Source of the DNA: Harmothoe impar
Lineage: Eukaryota; Annelida; Polychaeta; Phyllodocida; Polynoidae
Assembly: GCA_947462335.1 (NCBI GenBank)
Contig: OX381720.1
Span: 3,975,501-4,039,500 of the forward strand
DNA length: 64,000 nucleotides
Direction: 5' to 3'
Shown: one piece after another, positions 11,648-23,265 of the stretch
How positions within the stretch are numbered: the stretch's first letter is position 1
Layout of the letters: each line of letters starts with the position of its first letter
Translations under genes and position numbers: made by a program
The notes under the pieces: generated by a model
Seen by the model: only the letters and a program-made list of their open reading frames with translations
The model's database searches: none
What the model was told of the DNA's origin: nothing

Positions 11648-11744
11648 TTAAAGTGGCATTCTCACCGAGCGTTTCTCACACACAATTCTAGTACTGTTCT
11701 AGTCTGCTATGTGGTAAGTGCGAGTGGTGAGAATGCCCCTTTAA
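11648..11744 (+). mobile_element. Family B TTAA-site MITE (97 bp)
   Basis: TTAA-AGTGGCATTCTCACC ... GGTGAGAATGCCCCT-TTAA. The flank continues as AGGGTTAA, the usual right end of family A, so this copy appears inserted into a family A remnant at TTAA. Internal 'agtactgttctagtctgcta' is shared with the copies at 28.6 and 46.5 kb. Confidence 0.85.
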
Positions 11745-11795
11745 AGGGTTAATACACAAGTGTCAGAACAGAAACATAGAAGAGAAATAACTGAC

Positions 11796-11951
11796 CTCTC
11801 TGTACATAGTGGTACAGATGTAGATTTTGGACTTTTGTCGCAGCGCCCTGAAGTCGGCTATCTTAGCGCGCTGGTTGAGACTACTGGAGGTGATGTTGAC
11901 CCACAACCAGGGGTCCATCAGGACCGAGGTAGACGTGGCAAGAGTAAACAC
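11796..11951 (-). CDS. CHS: Chitin synthase exon 4
   Basis: 156 bp, 52 codons, phase 0 at both ends. The C-terminal end, KIYICTTMYRE, joins exon 5's DETEM to give K-I-Y-I-C-T-T-M-Y-R-E-D-E-T-E-M, the family's K-V-Y-x-C-A-T-M-W-H-E-T-x-x-E-M. The first part (VFTLATSTSVLMDPWLWVN) sits where other animal chitin synthases have E-x-L-F-x-x-P-x-Y-N-S-L-L-x-D. The acceptor is ttgtgtgcag and the donor is GAG|gtcagt, a slightly weak donor. Confidence 0.88.
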
Positions 11952-11998
11952 CTGCACACAATTAAGACACAATGTTAACATAGCAATTCAATGAAATG

Positions 11999-12075
11999 TG
12001 ATCTTTATTGGCATGATGCATGAATGCAGTCCTGATGAGTAACTTGCCCGGGCTGCATTTATGCATGATGATGAC
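11999..12075 (+). mobile_element. Family A MITE, single module
   Basis: GGCATGATGCATGAATGCAG, then a degenerate GATGAGTAACTTGCCC stem and GGCTGCATTTATGCATGATG. No terminal repeats. Confidence 0.6.
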
Positions 12076-12084
12076 CATTACTTC

Positions 12085-12290
12085 ACTATAATAACCCTGC
12101 GCTTATAACATTCAAGCCTCTGTTACCCCCTGTGCTTATAACGGGGACCTGTGTTTATGTGAATCCATTTGAAGAGAGATTTCAGGTTTTGGGGGTCCAA
12201 GGCCTGTGCTTGAATGAGACATGCGCTCATTTGAGACACCTGCGCTTAAATTGCGTACGGCATATAGCCCTTAAATGGGTTGAAACTTGG
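12085..12290 (+). mobile_element. 'CTGCGCTTATA' repeat element, copy 1
   Basis: Several direct repeats of CCTG(C/T)GCTTATA/TTTA with 'gttaccccctg' and 'gagagattt' in the same order as the copy at 26178-26362. The terminal GGCCCGTTTAAG seen in that copy is worn away here. Confidence 0.6.
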
Positions 12291-12884
12291 ATATGTGAAG
12301 GACTAAAGGGGTTACCACACTAATCTTAGCTTGCGGTGCTGTCCAGGATGTTTTTATAAGTTAGGCGCAATGAAAGATAGTGGTTGGGTTCACACCAGCT
12401 GCAGTACATCACGTCACTGCATGCTGTGGCATGGCACATTATTTCCAGAAACCTGAATGTTGGTTTCTAAATAATGCACCGCACAGTGACGCACAGATCA
12501 GCCAAACAGAGAGGAGCAGCTCAGTCTGACAATCTTATGCCAGAGACAGAATGAACTTGAAAATGGTAGGACTCTAGCAGTAATTTGCTGTTTCGTATAA
12601 ACAGCTCTGCAGTACGTTAAGACTACACCGTGCCGTGCTGTACCGCTGGATAATGTAACGCATTGTTGTGAATGGGGCTTAAGTAAATGTTTGATGTAAT
12701 ATCTGCAGAAACACTCTACATGGTAAAAACATAATAGAAGGGGGCAGGCTGAATGACTCACTTCGGGGAGCGAGTCAAGCATTGCCTGACTTCCCTGCAA
12801 AGTATGACAGGCAATGTTAGTTAAAATGGTAATACAAGACATGTTTTACAGATCAAGTTACACTGACAGCATCCTTGACTCTCA

Positions 12885-12960
12885 AAAGTGTCTTCGTGTC
12901 TTGTCGGCATGATGCCTGAACGCAGTCGTCACACACCAGGGCTGCATTCATGCATTAATT
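12885..12960 (+). mobile_element. Family A MITE, fragment
   Basis: 'ctctcaaaagtg' linker and GGCATGATGCCTGAACGCAG, then GGGCTGCATTCATGCATTA. The stem core is shortened. Confidence 0.55.
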
Positions 12961-13264
12961 CATGCAGTTCATTCAGAAGTAAGGCCGGCAACCCTGCATG
13001 AATGTTGACATTTAAGTCAAAATGACACTGCTTAGAGTCACACTTTAAACATCTTAAATTCCAGTGAATGCCACTTAAAGCCACTTAAACGTCATTATGA
13101 CTTTTTTCGGACATTTACATGAAATTTACATGGAAGTTGCTTAAATAATGACTTTAAGCAATAAAAAGATTGCTTAAATGGCACTATTCCTGCAGAGCAT
13201 GATACATGAATAATGATGACAAAGGACATTGAAGCACTTAATTTTACATCACTCTACAACTTAC

Positions 13265-14200
13265 CTTTTCCACTGGGATGAAGAGGGCATGGTTGGCAAT
13301 CATCACATTGTATATCACAGGCTGGTTGCCTAGCAACAAGAGCACAGCTAGGCAGGGTACAAGCACATAGTCAGCAGTACTCAGATCAGAGCAGCAGTCT
13401 GCAGGGAGAGCTGTCAAACATGGTATCCCTGACACTGCCAAACCAGCTGTCAATATAGCTGTCAACACTAGCACAAAGAAGGACCCGGACACAGGTCTCT
13501 GTACATTCTTCCTCAGAGTGACTTTGATTTCAATGGCTGCTGTAAACACCACCCATACGGCAAGAGGTGTGAATGCTGTAGTTACAATGTTTAGTACAAA
13601 ATAAGGGACGGTGTGGTGATGAAGCAGGTTATACCGCCATGTCGCTAGCACCTGGTTCTGTATCTGCAGCCAGGTGGCGTAACCATCGAAAAGTACTATC
13701 ACAGAAAACAGCATGAAGGGGTAGAGAAGGCACTTTATGAAGGAAGCCAGGAGCTGGTGCCTGCTTCTCAAACCAGAAGTCCGAACTTCTCGCAGTTTCT
13801 CGCTCCCTCCGAGAACATCCAACCCGTCGACCTCATCAGCGGTGTAGCTCCCATCCACCTGCCATTGTAGCACAAATGGCATCCATGTGGCGGATATCAA
13901 TATAACTGACACCGGTAATGTCCAAAATAAACTAGGTTTGGCTTTTTGTCCTTCAAGCAGCCCACTGTTTATAAGATAAAGAATGCCTATGGCTATGGCA
14001 TTAGATACAAGTAGGAAGATCCAGCCGGCCAGCTTCTTGCAGCGGTTGGTGTCGCTGTTGGCCTGGACGAGGCGGACCAGAGAGGGGAGGATCATGGTGA
14101 GGGCGGGCACCATGAGGCCCCAGGCTGGGTCCAGGAGTGGGAGGACCTCCAACAGGAGCAGGCACACCCCACACACCTCCACTAACGACGCCACTGCAGT
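13265..14200 (-). CDS. CHS: Chitin synthase exon 3 (multi-pass membrane block)
   Basis: 936 bp, 312 codons, phase 0 at both ends. The acceptor is ttttctcctcag and the donor is GAAAAG|gtaagt. About eight hydrophobic segments are visible: residues 5-22, 26-46, 57-78, 90-111, and four more in the second half. The order ASLVEVCGVCLLLLEVLPLL, then a second helix, then WTLPVSVILISATW matches the amino-terminal membrane block of animal chitin synthases (E-T-x-H-x-x-G-L-x-L-L-x-F-x-V-L-P-x-L-D, later L-x-L-I-S-x-x-W-W-E-N). The WWEN motif is absent: the sequence reads ATWMPF at about residues 104-109. The protein would sit in the plasma or secretory membrane. Confidence 0.88.
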
Positions 14201-15054
14201 CTGAGGAGAAAAAAGAAGAGGTTTAGTTATCCATGTAAGGATGACAAGTCCATACTACAGAGGAGTCTCATTATGGAATGAGCTAGACCTAAGAATACAG
14301 CTGATAAAGTCTGAGGGTGTGTTCAACAGGGAGCTGAATTTGCTGTACCCAGTCAACTACTAAAAGAACCAAAAAAACTAATGTTACTGTTGCTAATATA
14401 CACTAAAATTGGTAATGAATACCCGCTAATGTTAATGACTCGTAACATGAACTGTCTTAAAATGGATCCTGCTCTACAATGACGTTATGCGTCGTGTAGT
14501 CATAAATCTAGACATGACATATCTAATTGGCTAATGAACTGAATAACATGGTAGGGTTAAAAGATTGACACTACAAATCTCATGAGAGGATGGCAAAGAA
14601 AGAAGAAATGCGCAAGAAGACTACCTAGTTAACATCTCACTTATTTTAAGCCACCAACAATACATTGGTCGGCATTCAACGGTAGCTAACAAGGTAATAT
14701 CTTATTATAAACACATGAATCTGAATCACTATTCTGACGCCCATCACCACATGAAGGCACATGTAACGGATTGTTCAGGCACAGAGCGTCGTAAGACGCT
14801 ACTGTACAATTAAGATTCAATTCAATTCAATTCAATTCAATGTTACCTCTTAAAAAGCTGCGTGGTGCTATAATGCATTATGCACCATAAAAGCCCACCT
14901 TTTTGGGATTTATTTTCGCTAAGTAACCAGGGGGTCGTCTTAAAGGCGGGGTTTTCTCATATAGGATTAAAGAGAAAACCACTTTTAAGGTTTTTTTTCT
15001 CATACAAGGGGGTCGTCTTAAAGGTGAGGTCATCTTAAAGGAGGGGTTTACAGT

Positions 15055-15184
15055 AGTCATGATGCATGACTGAACCTGCAAAGTAACTCACCAGGGCCAC
15101 ATTCAAGCATCAAGCTGAGGCTTTGGTCAATGCATACACTCCCGAAGGGTCATTATGATGCATGAATGCAGGCCTGCATTCATG
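15055..15184 (+). mobile_element. Family A MITE, broken copy
   Basis: CATGATGCATGACTGAACC module, then 'caccagggccacattcaagcatc', then a second TCATTATGATGCATGAATGC module. Stems are partly deleted and ends missing. Confidence 0.55.
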
Positions 15185-15857
15185 TATTTGAATTCATAAA
15201 GTATCTATTCACTAGGTGATTTTCTAAATACAGTACAGTTAGTCAATAATGAGATGATATATGAACAATGTTATTGTCATATGTAGCCTGATGTTATTAA
15301 CAACTCTCATTTATATTTCACAAATAAGAGTACACTTCAAACCATCCTCTTACATAATGGTAGTACGACAATATTTGACACATATTTAACCAAGTATCTG
15401 CTTTAAGACAATAGTATTGTTATATTTAGCATAACATAAAGGATGCATGGAAATAGTTGATATAACTAAGATGGATGCATTTATGTACAGTGAAAAGTGA
15501 ACTTAGGCGGCCTTAGATTTGAATAGATCTTTAGTTTAGGCGGTTCTACATGAGGCATTCAGCTTTTTCCAGATGTCAACCCTTTGTGAAACAGGTTTCC
15601 AGGAAGCAAAAAAACATAACATGACCTCTGTCCTTTGTACTATAGATATTATTAAAAGGTTTCAACACAGCATCATTGGTTCCCCTGGCCATACTGAGTA
15701 TCAGTGCGATTCTAGTTTCTCTCTAGATGGGCATTCATTCGATGGTAGATTATTCTCTCCATGGTATTCGCTGGTAGATTATTCTCACCATATATACGTG
15801 TCATGGGGACCACAGGCATAATGCATCAAAGCAATATGCGGCCCTTAAGGGGTTAAA

Positions 15858-16110
15858 GAAACAGTTGTTGCTATGATGCAGAAATGCAGTGCCGGGTGAG
15901 TAACTTTCTTGTAGCATCAGGGGAGTAATTCTCTCGCACTGCATTGCTGCATCATGCCGGCCCTTGGCCTGAGTGCCATGAGTGTATCACCCTGGTAGGG
16001 TCTGTATGATGCATGAATGCAACACTGGCAAGTTACTCACCAGGACTCATTAATGCATCGTGATGACAAAAGACATAATGCATTATCGTGGCATGCAGCC
16101 CTAAAAGGCT
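15858..16110 (+). mobile_element. Family A MITE, near-complete copy
   Basis: Two modules in order: CTATGATGCAGAAATGCAG with an extended, internally duplicated stem, then TGTATGATGCATGAATGCAA with AAGTTACTCACC. It ends GCAGCCCTAAAAGG, a worn right end. The left flank keeps CCTTAAGGGGTTAA. Confidence 0.65.
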
Positions 16111-16260
16111 TATGCATTAGGGGGAATTCCACCTGAGCCAAATATAAATCTAGGACGATTGGGACCATACATTTTCTATTCAAAATCAATAAATAATTGT
16201 TGCCGTCAATTTTCAATGCACAATTGTCACCTGATGCAATTGGCTTGATTTCGGACTGCA

Positions 16261-16629
16261 CAGAGGCAAATATCAGAGTCAACCAATGTCACCAATGCTA
16301 CTCTCATACAAGGGTCAGGCACTGCTGGACTATAATAGATGGGTCAAGGGCCATTCTAGTGAGGGCCAGGCTAGGCTGGACATTCAATAACAGGCTGGAC
16401 TTTGGCAAACTTGCTTGAAAGTCTGGCCATGCTGGGTCCTCATGCCACAGTCTGACAATGCTGGACTCTTGCAGGCTGAAAGAGACTCTCCCCAGCCTGT
16501 TATTGAATGTCCAGCCTAGCCTGACCCTCACTAGAATGGCCCTTGACCCATCTATTATAGTCCAGCAGTGCCTGACCCTTGTATGAGAGTAGTATTGGCG
16601 ACATTGGCTGACTCTGATATTTGCCTCTG
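16261..16629. mobile_element. Foldback element with about 140-bp arms
   Basis: The left arm (16261-16402) and right arm (16491-16629) are near-perfect inverted repeats, for example CAAGGGTCAGGCACTGCTGG and its complement, with an 88-bp loop. Arm ends read CAGAGGCAAATATCAGAGTC. No ORF of its own; the ORFs on both strands are mirror images. Confidence 0.8.
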
Positions 16630-17294
16630 TGTGGTAGTGTTAGGCGGCTGTAGCATTTAGCACCATACTACGGCAATGAATGTGATATAGACATACAATT
16701 TTAACCCCTCACAGTCTAACAGGCAAACAATACCCCCTAATATATAGTAATAGAATATAAAGGATGCCTAGATATATTGCATGTATATTCGCACCTTTTT
16801 CAGGCTCAAAATGAATCGGTAGGCATGTAGATCTTTGAGATTTTGACCAAAAACAACTAACTGTCCTTGCCCTCGTTTGGTTTTGTGTGACTACCTTCTC
16901 TGTAAAGCATTAAAAAACAGAAATCAGATTCGGTTTCAATATGCTTTGATTGACACCATTTTGGATATTTGTCATTTTCCTGACTATGATGAATTATTCT
17001 ATGGAATTGGGAAAAAATGACTCACAACTTTAAATACCTTTATCAGAGGTGATCAATATCATGGGGAATACAGAGCTGCATACAAAATAATGTAGTTTGC
17101 ATCTTTAACTATCTTTCTGTGGAAATCGTTCTCTGTTGGACCCCACGTTGTATTATACGTGATTTCTTTGATGTGGTAAGGTAAAGATTATGAGGTAAAT
17201 TTTGCATTATATCCCAAATAGGTACAGTGATAGAGACACTAAAGTGGCATTTGTACCAACGCAATTACCCCCACCCCCTTCACTGTGCACCACC

Positions 17295-17365
17295 ATAAAC
17301 AGGGGAGTCATTCTGGAGGAAACCTAGACTCCCTTTTGACGCTGTTTCTTTTCTCTGCGTGGATG
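17295..17365 (+). repeat. Dispersed repeat shared with 28285-28370
   Basis: 'ggggagtcattctggagg' and 'gactcccttttgacgctg' reappear in reverse complement near 28.3 kb with a few differences. Function unknown. Confidence 0.5.
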
Positions 17366-18452
17366 TGCCCCTCATAATTCACTAGGGCAGGTATTACCCT
17401 ATAAGTATGTTTACTGTGAACCCTGCTGAACATGTTCATGTATAAATCCCTTTCTGTTTATAGGTTACAGCTCTAAGTTTTGCAGAGGACAAATCCATTA
17501 GCTGATATCTCCATAATAACTAAATGACTAGCTCAGGACATTACTTTTGCATCACACCCCATTGGCGTTATATGCCTGCCGGCTACTCCGCAATTGGCCA
17601 AACGCAACAGCAAGCTGTTATTTGATTAGGATATGATTGAGACCTGGCACGTGATTATTAGATTACTAGACTTTGTTTGGTGGAGTGAACTGACCTTGAT
17701 ACCCGCAGGTACATGAGAGGGGAGCCTTACAGGTAGAGGTGCTGCTCATATTCCATTAGGACAGGTATTACCATATATATGTTTACCACGAAACCTGCTG
17801 TCAGATCACTTTTCTACTTTATATGAGTTTTGTTCCAGAAGGCGACCTGATCGTTTTAGTTCCTGACCGGCCACTCCAGTTCCCATCGCCGCCGCTAGGG
17901 CCTGAACGAACTCCTATCTAATAAAGATAATCTGGAATCCTGGATCATCTTTTAATGAGATTGTGAATGGCCTTGAAAATATGTTGGTTGTCGTCTTGTC
18001 TTCCAGTGACATTTAGGCTTATAGTTAAGAGTGTCGCACAAGAAATAATCATCAAGATACAGAAGTTTAAAGCCTAAGAAAATAATAGGTATACAAAGAA
18101 AATAAATAGATGTCTGTGGTAGGATGAACACCTGAGTACACTATTGAACAACAGGGGAGGGGGGGGGGATGGGAAGTTTAAGTTCAAGCGTGCACTCTCT
18201 TTGATTTATAGACATTAACCCCCGTCCCATATCTCGATGTAAACGAATCCCTAATAAATGTTATTAACCCAATTTAACTTGTCTGGTTTTGTGTGGAATA
18301 CAATTATTGTCCAAATAGATTTATAGAAATGTGACGCCTTTTTTAGCTGAAATTTGGACGTTTTAACCACCTCTCCCCCTCTAAAAGGTTTGCTAAAATA
18401 AATGTAATAAAAACATAAATCTTAAAAAAGTAAAAAGATAAAAGTAACTTAC

Positions 18453-18750
18453 CGCAACAACAGATCTCCAGCTCAGCCTCGTCCGTCGCACACTCTGCCA
18501 CCGAATGAAGGCGTAGAATCCGCTGAGCATGCCGAGCACACATGGCACAAGTAGGAGAATAATCCACATTAGGATCACAGTGCTATCCACATACAGAGCC
18601 TTAGTGGGGCTGTATACAAAGCTATCCAGACTCCTGGAGCCTGAGGAGACCATGGAGATATAGGATGACTCACACTGTCTTAGTGAAGGGGAGGAAGGGC
18701 TAAGAATCTCCCTGAGAGCCCCTAATGTTGTAGCTATTGTTGTTTTTGTA

Positions 18751-18781
<31 letters not shown>

Positions 18782-20198
18782 TTGTTGTTGGGCTTGTTGA
18801 GTTATTATTCAATATTGTGGCATTAGATAACGTATTATTAACTTTTGCAAGTTGCATGGAACTGTACGCAGCGACACTCTGAAGGTTCGAAGATGCTCCC
18901 CGATGTGAGGAAATATTAAAGTGGGTTAGCATTGCTTGGGACAAAGCCACCACTGACAGCTTGGAACACATGATCAAAGAGGCGGCTATAAGCACTAACA
19001 TAATCCAGGTAAATAACTTAAAGAATATCCACATACACCTGTTCTCTTCACTCTCACTTTCATCAACATGGTCTTTATAAACTTTGTCCATTTTCTCAGC
19101 CTTGCTTGTTAACAAGGAGTCTAGGCCTAACTCCGCCTCATTGCTATGAGTGTTAGAATTGCTCTGCCCCCCATCAAGCACAGGCACAGTTTCTCTTGCT
19201 GAATTCAGAATTGGCTCTTGTCCTTCAGTTGGTATAACAGAAATTGATTCGTTTGAAGCTGGAGATGTTACCACGATAGGCACTGCTGAAGCCGGTCCTA
19301 ATTGGTTCGGCCTTTGGAATTCATTATCAGATGTGGTCCCATTGGCTTCTTGGCTGTAAGCTCTACTGTCTACTATTGGTAATGGATCATGGCCATCCAG
19401 TGAGGGTGGATCAGATGACATGGACCATGTGCTGTTCTTACCTAAGGGTTCAACCCGGTTATCAGTCTGGTACTCCACCGACACAGGAACAGGTGCACTC
19501 TCATGCCTTACTTGTGGACTAGCATTGGCAGCTTGGAAAAAAGTTGAGTTTCTGTAAGTATTGTCTTGACTAGGCCCAGTTGGTGGTTGGATAGTTGGGG
19601 ATGAATAGCACTGGGCTGTTGGTATAGCATGAACCACTGTGTCCATAGAAGACGACCTGTCTCGTTCGGGTCCAAGCGTATCAATAAAGAAGCGCGTACT
19701 ACAACTCTCCGCATCATCCTCATCTCCGAATTCCATCATGGCTGAGACTTGACCAAGCCGACTGTCTCTACTCAGTTGAGCAGAATCACCAGGTTCTTCC
19801 AGAGGGTCATGTAATTGCATGCTCGGGCTAAGAGACCGTCTATCCCTACCATAGACCTGATCAAAAGAGCTTATATAACCATCGTTGTCAGTGATCTTAT
19901 CCATGGATATAAAAGAAGACCGTGTTGGACGGTAGTATGAGAAGTCCAAACTCATTGTGTTCTCGGGATTCTGCGAGTAACTCGTGAGTGAGTCGGAGTC
20001 GTTGTAAGCATCATAACATTGCATGTAGACCGACTCACACGAGTAGCTCCGGCGGCGTAAAGGCTCCGGGCTGGGCTCAGGATCTGAGTTGAAGACAGAG
20101 TGTATATCAGGATCATCTATGTAATGCTCTTGGTGATTTCCTAAATCCTCACTTGAGGACAGAGCTTGCCCGAATGTAGGTTGGGGATCAGACGTGAC
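18453..20198 (-). CDS. CHS: Chitin synthase exon 2 (cytoplasmic N-terminus and first membrane segments)
   Basis: 1,746 bp, 582 codons, phase 0 at both ends. The acceptor is cttctatttccag and the donor is GCG|gtaagt. The first roughly 385 residues are polar, Ser-, Pro- and Asp/Glu-rich, with an Arg-Arg-Arg-Ser site near residue 48, and no domain was recognised. Two clear membrane segments follow: about 388-412 (MWIFFKLFTWIMLVLIAASL) and about 537-560 (VILMWIILLLVPCVLGMLSG). Between them lies a poly-Thr tract (about 466-487) coded by a (ACA)n-type microsatellite. A long disordered N-terminus before the first helices is common in animal chitin synthases. It is joined to this gene by matching phase, orientation and membrane topology rather than by a signature motif. 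Confidence 0.78.
18735..18795 (-). repeat. Coding trinucleotide repeat (poly-Thr)
   Basis: (GTT)n on the plus strand, read as ACA/ACT Thr codons in exon 2, giving an uninterrupted run of about 9-10 Thr plus nearby Ser/Thr. Likely length-variable between alleles; it lies in a non-membrane loop. Confidence 0.85.
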
Positions 20199-20445
20199 CT
20201 GGAAATAGAAGGGAAAGGGTAATGAATCAATTGAACGATGCTCAATTTCGAGATAAAAGCAAAGCAATTTTACAAATAAATCATTGAGACCTATAATAAA
20301 AAGATAATAAAAGATAATAAAATATAGAATAATAGCATAGTTAGAACATGACCAGATGATGGAGAAGAGAGAGTTGACATGTATGATATTCCGTTGGATG
20401 GTGTGAATTGCAACGGTATCACTGATATCCAGGTTAGATATCCCT

Positions 20446-20582
20446 GTAAGGACGGATGAAGAGTATCAGGCTGACTCAAGGATCGACATGATGCATGGTT
20501 AGCTATTCGGCAGGGCTGTACGCATGCATCATGCAGAAAAGAGCCATAGTGCATTAAAGCATCATGCTGGCTTTAGAGGGTT
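20446..20582 (+). mobile_element. Family A MITE, one-module copy
   Basis: 'gtatcaggctgactcaaggatc' linker, ACATGATGCATGG..., CGCATGCATCATGC, then 'gagggttaa'. Very similar to 21105-21222, so the two may share a recent source. Confidence 0.65.
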
Positions 20583-21014
20583 AAAGATAATTTAACTGTA
20601 CTTGGAGTGCAGAGGCTGTGTGAATTGCTATCACTGATAGAGAGGTATAGGTTAGTGATATGAGGAATGATAATGATAATCATTTTGTATTAAACTGGAA
20701 ATGCACATCGGTATGGTGCATTATGTAATGACTTCATAGAAATCCAGAATCCAAAGGGACAATAGGGGGCCTTAGGCCCAATTATATGGCAATCTGTCTC
20801 AACCCTATATACCTGCATGAACTCTTCTCCTGAGCTCGAGCCCACTACTATAGGTTCAATGGTTTTTGCCATAAGGACAAAAATGAAATATGTTTTTCCA
20901 TTTCTCTTTACTTCCTTTATTACATGGCCAGCTGCACATATAAACATCGTCTTCGGGGAATCCCATTCCTTCCTCCTTACTCTGAATACCTACATCCTAC
21001 TGTATAACCATTTA

Positions 21015-21222
21015 AGGACCTCAGGTTGCTCTGCGGTTATTAAATGTGTATCTTTGGTCATGATGCACAAGTGCAGCCGCTGCGAGCAACTTATCGGTAG
21101 TGTATCAGGCTGACTCAAGGGCCAACATGATGCATGGTTAGTTATTCACCAGGGCTGTATGCATGCATCATGCAGAAAAGGGCCGTAGTGCATTAAAGCA
21201 TCATGCTGTCTCTGAAGGGTTA
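21015..21222 (+). mobile_element. Family A MITE, two-module copy
   Basis: Left module TCATGATGCACAAGTGCAG and right module ACATGATGCATGG...TGCATGCATCATGC, ending TCTGAAGGGTTAA. The left stem is shortened. Confidence 0.65.
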
Positions 21223-21844
21223 ACCATAATTTAAGTGTACTTGGAGTGTAGAGGTGGGGTGAGAGGACATTGGGACATAGATAAATAGTGGCCAGCCTTG
21301 ACTCTCTGTGACCCAGTGTGATGTACACCAGTGCCGCCAGGTGGTAGCACCGGCCACCTGGGCTGGAGTCACACGGGTCACATCCCCTACATAGCTGCTC
21401 CACAGTCCAACAGGTTCAATGGGGGGGTAATCTACTAGGTGTCAAATTTGCTTGATTATTCATTTTTGAAAGAACAGTATCTTTTAACACCCTTCCAAAC
21501 AGCACATCTTGTGCCTTTTTAGTGTCCCGTTGACTTTGATTTGCCCCAGTCGCGTACGTTAAATTCCCGGCTGCTGTTTGGAAAGACATAAATATATTAT
21601 TATCAAGCTGCTACAATTATGCAGGTTTTACTCAAGATTTACAGACTGATCTTTAAAATAAACAAGCAACTTTTCGGATAATTATTTGGTAATAAGAAAT
21701 AACTTATTACTTCAGAAAAGCTATGAAATGAAGCTTGTTTATAGTAAGTACATTATAACTTGGCAATGGTAAAAGAATATATTATGTGCATGATATGGTA
21801 ATTGATTAAAGTGATGATAACCGCGAAACCAAGGCAATGTGGAT

Positions 21845-22393
21845 TTAAATGAATCACCCATATTTTTGCAAAGCAATAGAGAAAATGGTGATTTTTGCCA
21901 TGGCTACCTCCTCTAATTGGTAAAATATGCATTGGAGAGGAGCAGCAATGACTTTATTGTGATACCAAACCCTAAAAATATGGGTGTAGACACTTTAAAT
22001 GAATGTCTATCTCCCCTATTTGAAAAGCAATAGCTAAAAATTAGTGAATTTCTACCACTGTGAGGCCTCTAATGGGCAGAATATGCATTGGAGAGGAGCT
22101 GCAATGACTTCATTGTGATACTAGACCCTGAAAATTTGGGTATCGACACTTTAAATGAATGTCTTTCTCCCTTATTTGCGAAGCAATAGCAAAAATGGTA
22201 AATTCTGGTAATGGCTACCTCTATTAGGCCTCTAAAAGGTAAAATATGCATTGGAGACTGGCTGTGATCACTTCATTGTGATGCTAGACCCTGACAATGT
22301 GGGTTTAGCCACTTTGAATGAATGTCTAGCACTATTACTTGCAAAGCTATTGCAGAAATAGTGAATTTCGGTAATGGCTACCTTTGTCTGGCC
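21845..22393. repeat. Tandem repeat, about 155 bp x 3.5
   Basis: Each unit carries AAATGAATGTCTATCTCCC, 'gcaaagcaatag', 'gtaatggctacct', AATATGCATTGGAGAGGAGC and 'attgtgataccaaaccct'. Divergence between units is moderate. No conserved reading frame. Confidence 0.75.
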
Positions 22394-23031
22394 CTATTTC
22401 AGACAAACACAATTTTTGAGCTTGGCATCCACCCCAAACTTAATCAGTATAGGTCAAACTTCAATTTTAGCCTGGATGCCAGCTTCTAACATTCCGTAAC
22501 CACCAAAAGTGATTTCTGGGCCTCTTTTGAAATTCTGCCTCTCAAATAATTGGAATGTGATTATTTAGTTGTGAAATTCCCGCAAACCCCCAAGGCCCGC
22601 TTGAATAATGGAAACATTGAATAATTAAAAAAAAATGTCCTCAACATTGCTTGGTAAGAGAAAAAGTGAGGTGGAGGGGTATAGGTCCCTAATAAGAATT
22701 AACTGGGGCTCAAATATTACTTTTATAAAAGAATAGGGACACCTAATTCTGGTTCGACTTAGCCCCTGCCTCCGTTGTAAAGATTTGCTTCCTGTATGCG
22801 CCTCTGCAGAGCATATTCAGTAAATGAAACAAGGAAATACATATTTGTGTATTGGGCTAGATATTGTTGCACCAAAAATGGCTAATGGCTACTGGCTGAC
22901 CCTCCCCCCCCCCTCACCCAAAGGAATATTTGCTTCCTATGCCTCTGTATAAATATAATTATTGATGAACAACTCTCAAACTGGAAAAGCAATCTTCGAA
23001 TTTTGAGTGAAATCAAAGCATAACTACTCAC

Positions 23032-23049
23032 CCCTAGAGTGTCCGACAT
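23032..23049 (-). CDS. CHS: Tentative first coding exon of chitin synthase
   Basis: Minus strand: ATG TCG GAC ACT CTA GGG followed by the strong donor gtgagt. It reads M-S-D-T-L-G, ends in phase 0 and would join exon 2 (V-T-S-D-P...) without a shift. No promoter was identified. An 18-bp coding exon cannot be proven from sequence; the start could instead be elsewhere upstream. Confidence 0.35.
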
Positions 23050-23265
23050 AGTTATATGTGTATATATGTCCGTGCCCTAAGGTATTAGATATCCATTCAG
23101 ACACAGTGGATGCAGCTAGGTCTAGTGTGTACAGTATGAATGGGGATATGGGAGTGACCGACCAGGGTCAGTCCTCAGTCCTCCAGGGTCCCCCAGGCTG
23201 CACGGAGTAGCATGAATGGGAACCAGTCACCACCAGGAGGACTGGTGGACTGTACCTGAGTATAA

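Larger units (their letters stand above)
11952..13264 (-). other. Chitin synthase intron 3 (1.3 kb)
   Basis: Runs from donor gtaagt (13264) to acceptor ttgtgtgcag. It contains family A fragments at 11999-12075 and 12885-12960 and a CCTGCGCTTATA-rich repeat at 12085-12290. No further coding sequence was seen. Confidence 0.8.
14201..18452 (-). other. Chitin synthase intron 2 (4.25 kb)
   Basis: Bounded by gtaagt and ctcctcag. It contains family A pieces (15055-15184, 15858-16110), a 370-bp foldback (16261-16629) and a shared repeat at 17295-17365. From 16630 to 18452 nothing else recognisable was seen. Confidence 0.8.
20199..23031 (-). other. Putative chitin synthase intron 1 (2.8 kb)
   Basis: From the tentative donor GGG|gtgagt (23031) to ttctatttccag. 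It contains two family A copies (20446-20582, 21015-21222) and a roughly 155-bp tandem repeat (21845-22393). If exon 1 is wrong, this is upstream intron or 5' sequence. Confidence 0.45.

Noticed and set aside
11760..11978. Plus-strand ORF opposite chitin synthase exon 4
   Set aside because: Shadow frame; only the minus strand has family motifs and splice sites.
21146..21403. Cys-containing minus ORF (LCRGCDPCDSSPGGRCYHLAAL) behind a GGAGCAG acceptor-like site, as an extra chitin synthase exon
   Set aside because: No usable donor in phase and no family match; it overlaps a family A copy.
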